Below are positions 1 to 11,663 of a stretch of DNA of 30,069 bases, in pieces. Location: NCBI GenBank assembly GCA_033557685.1, contig JAWQRN010000413.1:1-30069 (forward strand), written 5' to 3'. Source of the stretch: Sperchopsis tessellata. Lineage: Eukaryota > Arthropoda > Insecta > Coleoptera > Hydrophilidae. Both the position numbers and the translations under genes were made by a program. Position 1 is the stretch's first letter; the number at the start of each line of letters is the position of its first letter. Under the pieces are notes generated by a model that was not told the origin of the DNA, did not search any database, and saw nothing but the letters and a program-made list of their open reading frames with translations.

Positions 1-87
1 GTCCCTTGCAACAGTGGACGAAACTTCGGCACTTGTCAGAGCCTCTACACGGTTTCCACCCGGAAACAACATTCATAAAAAAATAAA
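1..87 (+). repeat. Short dispersed repeat, copy 1 (cut by window edge)
   Basis: Bases 1 to about 76 match, with few differences, the repeats inside the LINEs at 15264-15416 and 25913-26015. The shared part runs from GTCCCTTGCAACAGTGGACG through the CGGCACTTGTCAGAGCC block to CGGAAACAACATTCATA. After that this copy passes into an A-rich run (aaaaaaataaag) instead of the CAGATA...GGAAGTCTATTA end seen in the other two. The left part lies outside the window, so the true start and any target duplication cannot be judged. The GGACGAAAC block resembles the second half of a hammerhead core. Confidence 0.7.
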
Positions 88-2494
88 GACATATTTATTT
101 ATTTGCTCCTGCTTTGTTGAATATGCTTAGCAAATATCTTTGCAATTTTTTTGATGTAATGGTGTTTTGGTCTGGTACATATTTCAAGTTTAATACACAA
201 CCACAACAATTTTTAATGGGTTATTCCAATGATGGTAAACTGATTATAGTACTATAATATAGTATGTCTTACCGTAAAATAAAAATTTTATTAAGGATTC
301 GTGATCAACAGTTCTCATTTTGCTATGAAATAAATTATCAAAGTTTTAACGGTTTTAGTTGCATCTGCTGAAAATAGCACAGAAGACTAGCCAATCGAAG
401 TAAAAGAACTGTGCTAGTTTGAACAAGGACAAACTCATGCTTTTTTTTTCAATAATTTATCTTACTCATAATGTGAATTTCTGGTATAGCAATAACTCTA
501 CCTAACACATGTTTAGCAGCCATGTAAAACATTTACATCATCCATAAACTGACTTAAGATTCATTCGTTCAAAAATGTTATGCCCATTCCATTCACCAAA
601 TGTCTGAATTAACGAACCTGCAAGAATTAATGTAAATACATACTATTTTTAATATATAATAAGTAATCTACACAACTTCTTATAAGAAATTATTACATTT
701 TGGATTAAGAAAATGGATACACAGAAATACAACTACATTTAAATTTGGCCACAATAAAGTAATAATAAAATATCATGTGCTTACTTGTGTGTATTGGTTA
801 GGGCTTAGTGACTTTGAAAACAGAATGGAAGAACTTGATTCAACATGGCAAATCAAAAAAAAAATTCAGTACAATATATACTAATTTTTCAGATTATTTA
901 AATGTCAACAAAAAGAACTTCACAGAATACAACTCCTCCTTTATCAAACCATCCCTTATCTTATTTTCAAAAGCCTTATCACTTAGATTTCTGTTCTCAT
1001 TAGATAATTTATTACAAAATCAAGGGCCAATGGTCTTGATATCCAAACTACTAAACCTATAGAATGGAATTATTTCTTTAGCGGGAATAGTATATGTCTG
1101 ATCTTCTGACAGATAAGACCTTGTGCTGTATGTAGATACTTGGCAGTGTAAGTGTCTTGTGTTTCAGAAATAGAGGTCGACAATGTATCACAGGTAGATG
1201 CCCCTCAATTGCACTCACCTTCCTTCTGAACAGAGAACAAGCAGCTTGTATAAGAAGAATGCCCTCATGAAATTATCTCATAAGCAAGATGGGAATAGAA
1301 CAGGAAAAAATAGATTACTCTAGCTTCATCGCCACCAATTATTTATGAAACTAAATTTATTATATATTTCTAAACTTGGAACAAATTTTATTTTATATTC
1401 TCAAAATATAATTTTAAAAATTCTTGCATTTAAACGGATAAAAAATGATGAAAATGTTATAGAAACAATTTCTTGTGAAAATATAATGTGTTCTGATACT
1501 TTTTTTGCAAGTTTCGAGGCTTGTTGGTCTTTATTAATATAAAATAAACAATAAAAGAAATATGAACTAAGGTGAAATTCGCTAATGGCCCTCTTCCACT
1601 TGACCTTGAAATGGTAGCCATCATTAACGTAGAGTTTTACAGGTGACACATGAAATGTATGGTTACAGCCAAGTATTTATTGTGAAGTGAGGTCTATCCA
1701 TCTATTGTTAATGTAACAAATGATGTTGAATTTAAGTTAGCTTTAACATCATTGGCATCTTTTTCATATTATTTCGGTAAAAGGGCATCTGATATTCTAT
1801 TTCTTGATGGCAAATTTTATGACAGATTTAATATAGTGATGAATTATTTAAACTTCTGATTTTCAACGACACTGAATGACTTCTAGTCAGTGGCAATTTT
1901 CACTAACTGTTCATGTAATTATTTAGTCTTAAATAGTTCCAATGGTTTAGGAATATATTGGGATATTTTATTTTCACTTGAACTAGGTAAATATACGGTA
2001 TTTGTGAAACTAGAGGTTCCATGGATTTGGAAGTAGTTTCTTTATATAATTCTATTGTGGGATATTTTAATCACAGTTGCCTCATACAATTTACCATAGT
2101 ACCTCCTTTAAAGGAAAATAGATTACAACAAATATTACACTTTGCTTTATTGTTATTAACTCTTGAGAAATAATTCCACACGGGGCTATTCTTATTAAAC
2201 ATTTTTAATAGAGAAATCAACAAGTGACTGCTATTTTAAAACTGCATGTGATTAAAAACATGTAAGTTTGTTGATCTTAACAAGGACCATACGGCATCAG
2301 AATTATTGAAACACGTATATTTTGTCTAGTTAACGAAACTAATGGAATATCGTCATTCGATAGCAAACTATCGTTATCTTTCTAATTGGTGTTTGCTTCA
2401 TTATCTATTCACAATTTACATTAAATACTCATTGCATGTAGGAAGCCAGTTCAATGATGAGGTGTGTGCTGAGTAAAATCAATATTATATATTT
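88..2494. other. AT-rich non-coding stretch (upstream AMPK alpha intron or flank)
   Basis: I see no supported gene. Short open frames (for example 808-1062 + and 1401-1649 -) are low-complexity, Asn/Lys/Ile/Phe-rich translations without a recognisable domain or splice context. A slightly more GC-balanced patch at about 1080-1330 may be an old transposon remnant that I cannot identify. The AMPK alpha exon downstream is an internal exon, so at least the part nearest it is intron. Confidence 0.6.
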
Positions 2495-2645
2495 AAGATA
2501 AGACAGTCTAGCCGATAAATTATCGCCCTATTGCCATCCTGCCTCCAGTGTCAAAAATTCTAGCATAATAAATAGAATGTTGAACATATTAAATAAATAC
2601 GAGGTCTTCGATTATACTCATTATGGTTTTCAAAAGGCACGTTAA
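2495..2645 (+). mobile_element. Non-LTR retrotransposon (LINE) reverse transcriptase fragment
   Basis: Two adjacent frames read as one reverse transcriptase segment. The first gives YRPIAILPPVSKIL (about 2520-2563), the typical finger-region block of LINE reverse transcriptases (YRPIsLLp..sKilE). After two stops, a +1 frame gives NRMLNILNKYEVFDYTHYGF (about 2573-2632), matching the following 'nR..ifL..n.il...QfGFr' block. The order and spacing fit Jockey/CR1-like LINEs. The fragment is isolated, with no endonuclease or YADD motif next to it, so it is a small relic. The clade is not assigned. Confidence 0.65.
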
Positions 2646-3229
2646 TTTTAAACACTGTATTGCCAATTATTTTTGTTCGGCGTGCGTATTATGAGCCAGG
2701 GTTGTCATCACTGCCTGTTCAGTGACTTTGTTATTGTGTACTTTTATGCTTAGTCCTGTAAACTATCTTCAAATGTTCTACATGTTGAAATTTTTATTAT
2801 ATATGACACATTTTTGTTCCAGTATGATATTTTGTTAAATTTGACATCATCCAAAATATTATTAAACATTTGAGAAAATTTTGATAAAAAGAAATTTATA
2901 TGATAACTGTCTTAAGAATGGCAAACACATGTCATATGGAATGATGGTGAAAATTAGCACTCAATTTTCTGCTAGCTGAATATTTTTAATTTGATCTACA
3001 GTTTTGGCTTCTTTGGAATAATTGATATCTTGCATCCATCAAAATACAAATGAAATTTGCTAATTTCATGTAATATGTTAAGCAGACTTTCTACATACTT
3101 CATATATCTTCGAGGAAGCAAATATATGTCTATTGTATTGTATCTTAAACTGTAATAAATTTTTACAAACCAAATATAATTAGATAATCAATTTTCTTAT
3201 TTTAAACATGGGTCACACTAAATTCAAAT
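2646..3229. other. AT-rich non-coding stretch
   Basis: Nothing recognisable on either strand. The + open frame starting at 3208 overlaps the piggyBac pseudogene antisense and is taken as its shadow. Confidence 0.5.
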
Positions 3230-4325
3230 TTAAATTACCCTATTCGAGGACATGTACAAATATATTTGACTTCTCAAAAAAACACGTGCATGTTTTGCAC
3301 CAATACAATATTTCTTTCCTTATTCTTTCCATGGTGCATTGTCTGAATCGCAGGTGCTTTCTTTTTTGTCCTACAAGGGGAAGACTTTCTAGGAAATGCT
3401 GTTGAGGCACCATCGGAATTGAACTTCCCATCCATTTTAGTTTTCTACCATGAAGTGGGCCCGATTTTACGAATAGTATACCATCCTTCATTTCTAATGG
3501 AATGTTGAGTAGTTCTGCATCAGTTCCTCTCGACAATAAAACTTATATTCTTTGTAATTTTTTTTATATATGAAATTTGAATTCCAAATTGTGTCCAAGA
3601 GATGATGAAACATCACCTTTTTATACCAGTGTACTGACTTCCATGGCGATTAATAATGCGCCCCCATTTGATCGTTTCTGTCTCTGCCTGGCATATATGA
3701 ATTGTATTTAACCACTTCTTCAGTTTCAGTTTCTTTTTTTCAAATCTATTCCTTGTTTCTTACAATTTAGGGTGGTACAATACGTCTCTATTATTACACC
3801 ACTTTGAAACTTAAACATTTCCTTTCCTCATCTACTTATGATCCCCCTTTTTCAATTTGGATAATATTAGCTCTTTGGAATTTTCTCACCGATCTCCTCG
3901 AAGCGTTCCAGTAGTGTGCGTTTTCAATTTTAGTAGTGCATTAGACAAATGTATGCTATTATAGTAATTATCCATGTAGAAGTGGTGCCCATGATTTACA
4001 TATAGCTACATGACATTCATTATTTGCAGTTTGCAAATTTCCCTTGTAAATATCAACTTTTAGAACTTATCTTTCAGAAGAACTTAGTTTGTATAATTTG
4101 ATGCCATATTAAACTTTTTTTCGTTTTATATACTTCTGCTAAACCAGGATTGAGGTCGAGCACTGATTTGTAGCAACTGCATATAATTGTTGGACAAACT
4201 TACTATGAGTTGTGTGACGTCTTCATCCCATAATTCTTTGTCAAATGTAACTTTCACCCCTTCACCCTTGATCAAATTGAAAATTTGGAAAGTCAGCATC
4301 GGTGTTACCATAAGAAATTTTACAT
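3230..4325 (-). pseudogene. piggyBac-type transposase pseudogene (PGBD4-like)
   Basis: Read on the - strand, scattered frames line up in order with a piggyBac DDE transposase. First comes a segment ending KVTFDKELWDEDV (about 4240-4200). Next is GHHFYMDNYYNSIHLSNALL (about 3990-3930), holding the second catalytic Asp in the DNYYNS block, followed by TGTLRGDR (about 3910-3885). YMPGRDRNDQMGAHY (about 3700-3655) is the 'YN..M.GvDr.DQ' block with the third Asp, and is followed by HWYKKVMFHHLLDTIWN. The open frame 3240-3536 is the C-terminal tail: QQHFLESLP, a basic RKHLRFRQC stretch and paired cysteines (C..C, WCKTC) of the zinc-binding domain. Several frameshifts and stops separate the pieces and the N-terminal part is missing. 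Terminal inverted repeats and TTAA target sites were not delimited. It is a dead copy in a host intron or flank. Confidence 0.78.
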
Positions 4326-4404
4326 CGTGATTATTTTATAATAGGGATATAACATGGACATATAACAAAATATAATCACTTCTATAGGGAGAGTACTCCG
4401 CAAG

Positions 4405-4540
4405 GAATAGATACTTTCATTATAATCGTATCGACTCAGGCCGCCTTGTCCAATACAGAAAAATTTGTAAGGAGTGCAGCAGGCGTCTTGTCCATATATG
4501 TACTTTCATCATAGGCGACTATAGCCATCTTGTCCGCGAA
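4405..4540. repeat. Imperfect local duplication, about 89 bp apart
   Basis: The block TACTTTCAT-ATA--CG...CTTGTCC occurs at about 4412-4450 and again at 4501-4534. A third GGCGTCTTGTCC lies between, at about 4482-4493. The copies are diverged. It lies just upstream (in the - direction) of the piggyBac relic and could be part of it, but I cannot show that. Confidence 0.35.
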
Positions 4541-5495
4541 TGGGTAAAGAGCAAACTAAACAACTTAATGTTCAAAAACACAGATCAAACTGTCTGTCAA
4601 ATTGAGAAAAAAATATCATGAATACCATTACATGTGTGGTACTGATATAAGATTTGGAACAACAACGAAGTGGAATCTACCCATGTCTGGTTCGTTGCTG
4701 TAAAGTATCTTAAGCTGTTTACATGTATTACTTGGTTTAGATAAAACATATAACCTGTTAGTGGCTTTCTTTACTTAAATACTGTGTAAAATAAACTTAC
4801 TCCAATTTGATATGTTCGCTAAACCAACTCCTAAAGATCAATAGTTATCAGGAATTTTTTTTTATAAAAGTCATCACTCAAATTTCACATTTTAGTATGG
4901 CGTATCCACAACCAGATACCAATACATCTGGTTCAATTCCACTGTTCATATATTACTGAAAAAGAATAATTTTATCATCATACCATTACTGATATTCTGG
5001 TCTGATATTTTGTTTATTTTACCAAACTGGATTTTGAAATGATTGCTTAATTTTTTACCTGAAATGTTAATTTTGTGATTGCTTTGTTAAAATATTCCTC
5101 ACAACAATACCGCACTGTGAAAGTTAATTCTCCAATATTTGTAGCTATGAACCATTTCTTGCGTTGTTTACTACTTTGAGGGGTCAAAAAATTTGTCAGA
5201 TGATGATTAAGTATTATTTGTATAAGAACATGCAAAATATTGCTTAAAATTTACTGCTTCTCTACCCTCATATATGTATTTGTTTTGTCAGCGACCAACA
5301 TTTTAATATAATCTTTGTGTCCAGATAATTATATCTGCACTATTTGTAACATCACTATGTAGGGGCAGGCATGAAATGTTAGAGTTTTATTACTTTGACA
5401 TTTCTCAGCTATTACAGAGCAAGCAATTAACTAAACTACAAATTTCCATTAGTAAAAAAAGTGTAGGACTTCATTGTTATTATTTTTACTTTTAG
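4541..5495 (+). other. AMPK alpha intron, 3' part
   Basis: AT-rich and without a recognisable gene or element. It ends in a T-rich tract and AG (5494-5495) directly before the AMPK alpha exon, a normal splice acceptor. The short - frames here (for example 5047-5235) have no support. Confidence 0.65.
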
Positions 5496-5984
5496 GTATG
5501 TGATAAGTTTGGAGTAAAAGAAACTGAAGTCCACAATGCTTTATTAAGTGGAGATCCTCATGACCAATTGGCTATCGCTTACCATCTAATAATCGATAAT
5601 AAAAGAATTGCTGATGAAGCTGCTAAAGCTGAAATTAAGGATTTCTATGTTGCTGGTAGTCCACCACCTGTTGCAATGAGCCAAAGTCCAGTTGATTTCA
5701 GCTCAAGCCCACTAAAACCTCATCCAGAAAGAATTGCGCCTTTGAGAGATAGAGTTATTGCTTCAAATCATGCTGCATCAGGTGAAAGGGGCAGAGTCAA
5801 AAGAGCTAAATGGCATTTGGGCATCCGCTCACAAAGCAAACCAAATGATATTATGATGGAGGTATATCGTGCTATGAAGGCGCTCGACTTTGAGTGGAAA
5901 GTTATTAATCCATACCATGTGAGAGTTCGTGAAAAGAATAAGTTACATGATAGATATGTCAAAATGTCACTACAATTGTACCAA
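5496..5984 (+). CDS. AMPKalpha: AMP-activated protein kinase catalytic subunit alpha, internal exon
   Basis: This 163-codon exon encodes the regulatory half of the AMPK alpha subunit, the energy-sensing Ser/Thr kinase of the alpha-beta-gamma heterotrimer. Residues 1-37 are the autoinhibitory, UBA-like segment, starting VCDKFGV and containing SGDPHDQLAIAYHLIIDNKR. Residues about 38-100 are the linker toward the gamma subunit, with FYVAGSPPP and LKPHPER conserved. From about residue 105, KWHLGIRSQSKPNDIMMEVY and DFEWKV begin the C-terminal domain that binds beta and gamma. The exon starts after a T-rich tract and AG (5494-5495) and ends at CAA before GTAAGT (5985). Both borders are phase 0. It joins 13308-13514 so that ...MSLQLYQ continues as VDDKSYLLDF, as in the family. 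An open frame running past the donor to 6062 is intron read-through. The kinase-domain exons are upstream of the window. No frameshifts are present, so the exon looks functional. Confidence 0.97.
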
Positions 5985-6914
5985 GTAAGTTATAGCTTAA
6001 TATTTGATTTTGTCATAAATAAAAAGTACAATCAATCTGTATTATTATGTAAACATACATAAATGTAAAATATGGGTCTAACTAACATGTGTAAAGAAAT
6101 CAAATTAACATTTTGGAGAAACTCACATTTTAAAAATTGGTGTTTGAAAAAAGGTTTATACCAGTTAGAGCATGATCAGTCATACATTGTTGTACCCTTA
6201 TTATCAGTATTATAATCGGACCACTCACATGTACTTTCCAAAAACTTTATACAGGCTGTATGGTGGAACTGCGATCATATTTGTTAATGCATTGTAATTA
6301 TTTTATGTAGTCAGCTATAACTTGATGCAAAATAAAGTTCGGTGCTAAAAATCAGCTATGGCATATACTTGAGCACAATTAGGCAAATTTTGCTTAAAAA
6401 ATGTCATACACAGATTGAAGAGGCCCAAAAGATTTCCATTGAATATATTGTTAATGTCATGCAAAATTGCCTTCTATTATTCTCCTTACAGGATTTACGG
6501 TGCATTTGTTTTTAAAAATGCACCATGGCACACTTTGTATTAGGATAAATTCCCTCTTTCATAGCACAGACCACAAGTATATGAATACAATATTGCATTT
6601 AAAATAGCTCAATACCAAAATACCGAAATAACGAAGTTCAGTTGATTTCTGTTAAATTTATTGATGAAAGAGGTTTTTCCAGTAGTCTAATTAGATAATC
6701 AATATTCAGGATAATATTTATGCTTTAAAATTAAATGAAATTGAATTAAATTAAGGTCAATGTGCCTAGCAATTTCCTCAATTTTTGTTGAGTTGAAGTA
6801 AACAATTTGATAGAATTTATTTGAATATTTTATTTTGATAATTAAAATAAATGTTACGAATTAAGTAATTTACTAATATTTAATTATAAGCAGAAAATTT
6901 CAAAAATTATTAAT

Positions 6915-7090
6915 AAATTAAATTTTTAGGGTTATTTTTTTTTATTTTTTACCCCAGTAAGTCGTATACAATTTGTAATATTTATTCTTAAATTTGCTTA
7001 TTGTTTTAACTGATTCCAAAAAAAGTAATTACAATCCATAACAAATAAATAGGATTCCCATATGATCACACTTCTGTCATTGTTAAAAAT
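6915..7090. repeat. Intronic segment duplicated at 8468-8640, copy A
   Basis: This segment matches 8468-8640 in the same orientation along about 170 bp. Shared blocks include the T-rich start and ACCCCA, then TTCTTAAATTTGC, AGTAATTACAATCCATAA and GATTCCCATAT, and finally CACTTCTGTCATT. The two differ at roughly one base in five, with small indels. It does not translate usefully. It could be an unidentified interspersed element present twice or a local duplication. Confidence 0.7.
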
Positions 7091-7159
7091 AATAGTTAAG
7101 AATAAATAAAATACGTAAAAGTAGATTACTATCTGTAATAACGAAATAAATTACGCATT

Positions 7160-7590
7160 TAAGAATTGATCTTCTTTAACTGGAGATTGATTTTTTATTA
7201 AGAACACTATTTGATCAATACCCATTTTTGATCTAGATCGAATTTTGATAAAGATCAATTTTTGATCAAGATAGATCTGGAGCCAATATGGAACTTCAAT
7301 CAAGAATCAAAATATATTTTTATAGGTAATTATTTATAAAACACTACTTTTGAGCAATTCTTGCAATTTTTACCTGATTAAAAAAGAAAACCAAGTGTAC
7401 AAAATGTCGACAAAAACATAAACAATAAATTGAACATCGATATTTGATCAACATTGAGTTTTGATGAAGATCGTTTTTTAATTGAGATATATGCTTAATC
7501 AGACTTAATTTTTCATCAAGATTTATCTTCGTTCGATCGATCTTATAAAACAGCCAAATATTGATCTTTGATTTGAAGATCAATCTCGCT
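7160..7590. repeat. Cluster of TTGATC/GATCAA-rich degenerate repeats
   Basis: Two blocks (about 7165-7285 and 7440-7590) are packed with variants of TTTTTGATCAAGAT, such as TTTGATCAATACC, TTGATCTAGATCGA, AAGATCAATTTTTGATCAAG and TTCGATCGATCTT. The outer ends are inverted relative to each other (ATTGATCTTC near 7165; GAAGATCAAT near 7577). The repeat spacing is irregular. The - open frame crossing it (7344-7658) is Lys/Ile/Asn-rich and has no known domain, so I do not call it a gene. Confidence 0.5.
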
Positions 7591-8467
7591 ACCCAGCCAT
7601 ACGGTTGGCTGTTATTGTTTTTATTTATTACATTCAGTTTGTAATAAACAATATGCATGGGTAATTAAATGCTATTTTATAAGAACAAGATGCGACTATT
7701 GTACCACAATAATTTATACTTTCTAGAATTTAAATACTCTATTCAGCAGTGATATTTTGCAGTCTGAGTTTCTTATTGTTATTATAATGTTGATAGGTTA
7801 TTAGTGTGTGAAACTATACATTTTTGAACAAAATAAATATATTAATTCATTTAAAAATATGAGGAATTTTTCATTTTTCAATTATTTTGGTTTGGCGTAT
7901 TTTTTATGAAACACTGAAGTGTCTGAACTAAATCATTGAACTATATAAAAATTTCTATTTTGTATTTCGAAATAAAAATGCCTCTAAAATTAAAAAAATT
8001 ACAAGACTAAAATATGGATGTGGATAAAACTAAATTAATTATAAATTTTATCAGTTGTCTTTAACTTATTACAAGACAATAGTTTAACAACTGATTTCTA
8101 CAAAAATGAAGGTTTGCTCTTGAGGAAGTTACATTTATTTACATAATTCATAGCAAATGTTTTGTTCGGGTAATAATTTATCATTCTGCATTAGATTCAT
8201 CTATTTGAATTGTAATTCTTTAAGTTAAGTAAGCTACAGAAATCTTTTTTTGCGGAAATCAATTTTTTCTTGAAGGAATCTATGAACCTGCAAGTACATA
8301 CAAGAAGACAAATTTGCATTACATCAATAAGTTATTTGTAACAAATCTTTTGGCCTATTATATCGGTTACCCTGTATAAGATTTAATTTTTTTAAGTAAA
8401 ATTATGAGATTTATTTTTTTTAAGTAAAATTCTTTTAATTATGAATTAACTTACCAATAAACGGTAT

Positions 8468-8640
8468 TCAATTTTTAGGTTTTTTTTATTATCTTTTAGT
8501 ACCCCAATATGTCAAATACAATTTTTAATATTAATTCTTAAATTTGCATATAGTTTTAGCTAATTTCAAAAGAGTAATTACAATCCATAATAAATAAAAA
8601 GATTCCCATATTATCGCACTTCTGTCATTCCTAAAAAATT
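8468..8640. repeat. Intronic segment duplicated at 6915-7090, copy B
   Basis: Second copy of the duplicated segment, in direct orientation about 1.55 kb downstream of the first. Just before it (8387-8432) a short block, TTTTTTTAAGTAAAATT, is itself tandemly doubled. Sequence after the CTTCTGTCATT block differs between the copies, which marks the end of the repeat. Confidence 0.7.
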
Positions 8641-9177
8641 CAGAATAGCCATTGAGGTTTATAATCACTCCAACAATATTAATAGGTACAATCCTTTTCA
8701 GCTTATTACTTGGAGAATCTCCCTCGCTCATTTATCTCCTCTTACACTCGATGATAATCATCCGAATAGAACAGTTCCGCCCTAGTGCACATTTCCCACT
8801 CCAGTCCTTGCCTATTTAAGCATAAACCACCAATGCAAATTGCAGAAGTAGTGTTTGCAGCATTATCATTAACGACTCCTATTATTCATTTTTGAATGTC
8901 CTATTTTTTATATGATGCTCTCAATGAATTTGATAGGTTTTCAGTGGTTTGTCTTCAATCAAAAGAAATGCATGCCAATAAATTAGAACGTAATTCACTG
9001 TTTTCATCAATCCTCTGTGCTGTTATGGCTACAAAAGCACTGGCGAAAAATAAGAATAAATGAAATCTTATGTATTTATTAAGACACCTTTAACATAATT
9101 GAATTGAGATAAATACTTAACGATGCATACATAAAGCAAGAGACGACAAGGGTGGTTCTTATGTTATATATATATAT

Positions 9178-10406
9178 TCAATAGAAGACGTGTTGTGACC
9201 TCTGAGGGTATGTCGGAGTTCTCTCCTTTAAAGTCTGGTGTTCCACAGGGCTCCTCATTGGGTCCCCTTCTCTTTACTTTGTATACTTCCCAGTTATCAA
9301 ACTGTATTGAGTTTTCCAAGATCCATTTGTATGCAGATGACACTCAGATTCTACATTCTCTTTATGTGACATTCAAAATACCAATATTCGACTCTCAACT
9401 GATTTGAATTCCCTCATTACCTTATCAGAAAGATGCCCTTTTCATAAACTCAAATACATCTTTCATGATGATCTTTGGTGCTCGCCAGTCTCGTGAGCGT
9501 GCTAACTGGAGCTGCAAATTTCAATCAACAATGTTCCGTTACTGGTGATATTTAATGCAAAGAGCTTGGGAGTTACCCTTGATGCCGATTTGAGATTTAC
9601 ATATCATATTTCTAAGTTAATTCAACTTTCTTTTTGCTACTTAAATTTTCTATCTTCCCACAGACACATTCTAAATCAAAATCTTAAACTGCTTCTCTGT
9701 GACTCATTAATACTATCTAGTTTTAATTATTGTGATGTTGTGTATAATTATTTGTTACTCTCCTCTGATGTTAAGCGTATACAGCGAGTCCAAATTTCAT
9801 ATCTCTGGCTCGTGTACGGTATTCATAAATAACAGAATACTTCTCGTGCCTTAGAGTGGGCGAAATGGTTGTGTATGGCTTCATTCGGCGTGTTTCTACC
9901 ACAAATTAATTACTTATAAAACACCTTCATACCTGTACAATCGTATAAGATATAGAACTGATGTGCACAACATAAATCTCCATCATAGACATACTCTTAC
10001 AATTCCTATCCATAAGTTGGAGATATAGAAGAGATCATTTACATACTGTGTTGTGCATGTCTATAACCAGATGACAGTAAGTTTGACCCTCCTCACAGTA
10101 AGTGCATTTAAACGCAGATTGAAGGTTCTCTTGCGTGAGAAAACTTTTGCTTTTATTTAAATTCCTTCCAATTTAATATATTGGTTTTTTCTTGGTGATG
10201 TTTTGTGTGTAAGCTGCTGCTGTCCTCTGATATGTGATTCAGAATCTTATTTTTAGTTGTAGGAGAACAAGTGAAAACCAGACGGTTTTAATTTAAGCCA
10301 ATCTGTCCTTGTTTCCCATTTTCCCTTTGGAAAACATGTTTCTTTTTTTTGTACACTTTTATGTATTAACTATTTAATAAAGTGCTTAATAATAGTAATA
10401 ATATAC
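9178..10406 (+). mobile_element. 5'-truncated LINE: reverse transcriptase C-terminal half plus 3' UTR
   Basis: The frame at 9187-9407 starts inside a LINE reverse transcriptase: SGVPQGSSLGPLLF (template/primer-grip block), then HLYADDTQI with the catalytic YADD at about 9330. After a frame shift the thumb region follows. 9545-9832 reads KSLGVTLDADLRFTYHISKL, then a Cys/Leu-rich stretch and SSDVKRIQRVQ, the usual LINE C-terminal block. Decayed frames continue to about 10160 (SAFKRRLK-like). The 3' end is marked by a short TAATAG/TAA-type repeat (about 10385-10405). There is no sequence for the finger region or endonuclease, so this is a typical 5'-truncated insertion. Several stops and frameshifts make it inactive. 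It is a Jockey-like element, with the clade not certain. Confidence 0.88.
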
Positions 10407-10419
10407 GATAAATATATAT

Positions 10420-11652
10420 TCAGTGTAACCCGAAACTCTCTAAAGTAAGGCAGCTGGCATTCACTTGATCAGCTGTTCTCGTTTTTTTGGAACGAACTGT
10501 TTTATTGCTTTTCAAAATATTCGCCTTTAAGATTTATACACTTTTGCATGCGTCCAAATCAATTTTCAAAACATTTTTTCCACCCTGAAGTTGGTATCTC
10601 AAAAACATGTTTTTTTTGAAGAATTTATCAGTTTCTTGAGGTGATGAAAATCCCTGTCCACGCATTTTTTGTTTGACATTGGGAAACAAAAAAAAAACTT
10701 TGGGCGATAAATCAGGTGAATACGAGCAATGAGACATTAATTCGATGTTTTTCTCCTTCAAATAATCAACTGTTTGACATGCTGTGTGAGAGCTGGCATT
10801 GTCATGATGAAGAATGATGCGACGTTTTCGTTTGTTTTTCCTGATTTCATCGATGACTTCTGGCAAACAAATTGTTGTATATCATTCTGCATTAACTGTT
10901 TTTCGATCCTCTAAAGGAATGGTTGCGACATGCCCAGTTCAACCGAAGAAACCAGTGATCATTTTCTTGGAAGTGTTTCGTGAACGAACAACTTTTGTGG
11001 GATTCTGTTCATCTTAGAACACCCAAACAGTGGGTTGTTGCTTAGTTTCCAGTTCATTTGAATATATCCTAGTTTCGTCACCTGTTACGATGTTGTATAT
11101 GGATTTTGCAGTTCCTCGGTTGAATTTTTTGAGAATTTCCTTACACCAATTAACACGAGCCTTTTTTTGAGCTTCAGTCAAATTATGCGGAGTCCATCGG
11201 GAACAGGTCTTTTTCACAGCTAAATGTTCATGCAAAATCGAATGTACTGCAGTCTTCGAAATGCCTAAGCATGCCTCTATCTCACTGTAACTCACATGGC
11301 GATCTTCAATCATGTTGCTCACAGTATCGATATTTTTTGGAATAACAACCGATTTTGGACGCAACGACGAAATTCTGCAAACCAATTGTAAACAGTCTTT
11401 TCTGATGGGTGCTTCATTACTAAAAATTGAACGAAGCGATTCTATGCATTGTTGTTGAGTTAGGCCTTTACTAAAATCGTAAAAAATCATCCAACAAAAA
11501 CCTTCACGTGAAATATTCAATTTTTCACAAAATTGCTTTTTTTAAATGCTCACTGTAAACAAACTACTCAGTCAATTTCTAAGCTGCCACTGTTTTCACA
11601 ATAATAAATTTTACAAATATAATAATGACATTTCAATAGTGCCACCTAGGGG
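10420..11652 (-). mobile_element. mariner-family DNA transposon (approximate limits)
   Basis: This element of about 1.2 kb surrounds the transposase pseudogene at 10534-11520. The outer ends are approximate. On the + side, sequence from about 10421 (AGTGTAACCCGAAACTCTC) resembles the reverse complement of about 11632-11652 (AGGTGGCACTATTGAAATGTC) with several mismatches and a gap, as diverged mariner terminal repeats would. A second similarity (GGCAGCT...ACT) lies just inside. TA target duplications could not be fixed with confidence. It inserted directly between the 3' tail of a LINE (ending about 10406) and the LINE tail starting about 11664. Confidence 0.7.
10534..11520 (-). pseudogene. 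mariner transposase pseudogene, full length with three stops
   Basis: One reading frame runs from the ATG at 11520 to the stop at 10534 (about 328 codons). Three internal stops break it: TAA at 11014-11016, TGA at 10939-10941 and TGA at 10882-10884. Domains appear in order. The N-terminal helix-turn-helix pair comprises EGFCWMIFYDFSKGLTQQQC and, after the linker, YSEIEACLGISKTAVHSIL. The catalytic region has VTGDETRIY (first Asp), then HHDNASSHTA (second Asp), then YSPDLSP followed by KVFFLFPN. In mariners the third Asp lies 35 residues after the second, and that position is Val here. The element therefore lacks an intact catalytic triad as well as being interrupted. Apart from the stops, the frame is kept over its whole length, so decay is modest compared with the neighbouring LINEs. 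Confidence 0.95.
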
Positions 11653-11663
11653 TCATTTATAAG

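Noticed and set aside
808..1062. 84-codon + open frame
   Set aside because: Biased toward codons of AT-rich DNA, no domain, no acceptor/donor context; taken as chance.
5985..6062. Continuation of the AMPK alpha open frame past 5984
   Set aside because: GTAAGT at 5985 is a clear donor and the protein continues correctly at 13308; the extra residues are intron translation.
7344..7658. 104-codon - open frame
   Set aside because: It runs across the TTGATC-rich repeat cluster and its composition reflects the repeat; no family resemblance.
9163..9180. TA-repeat (atatatatat) just before the truncated LINE
   Set aside because: Too short to call a microsatellite feature; ordinary in this AT-rich DNA.
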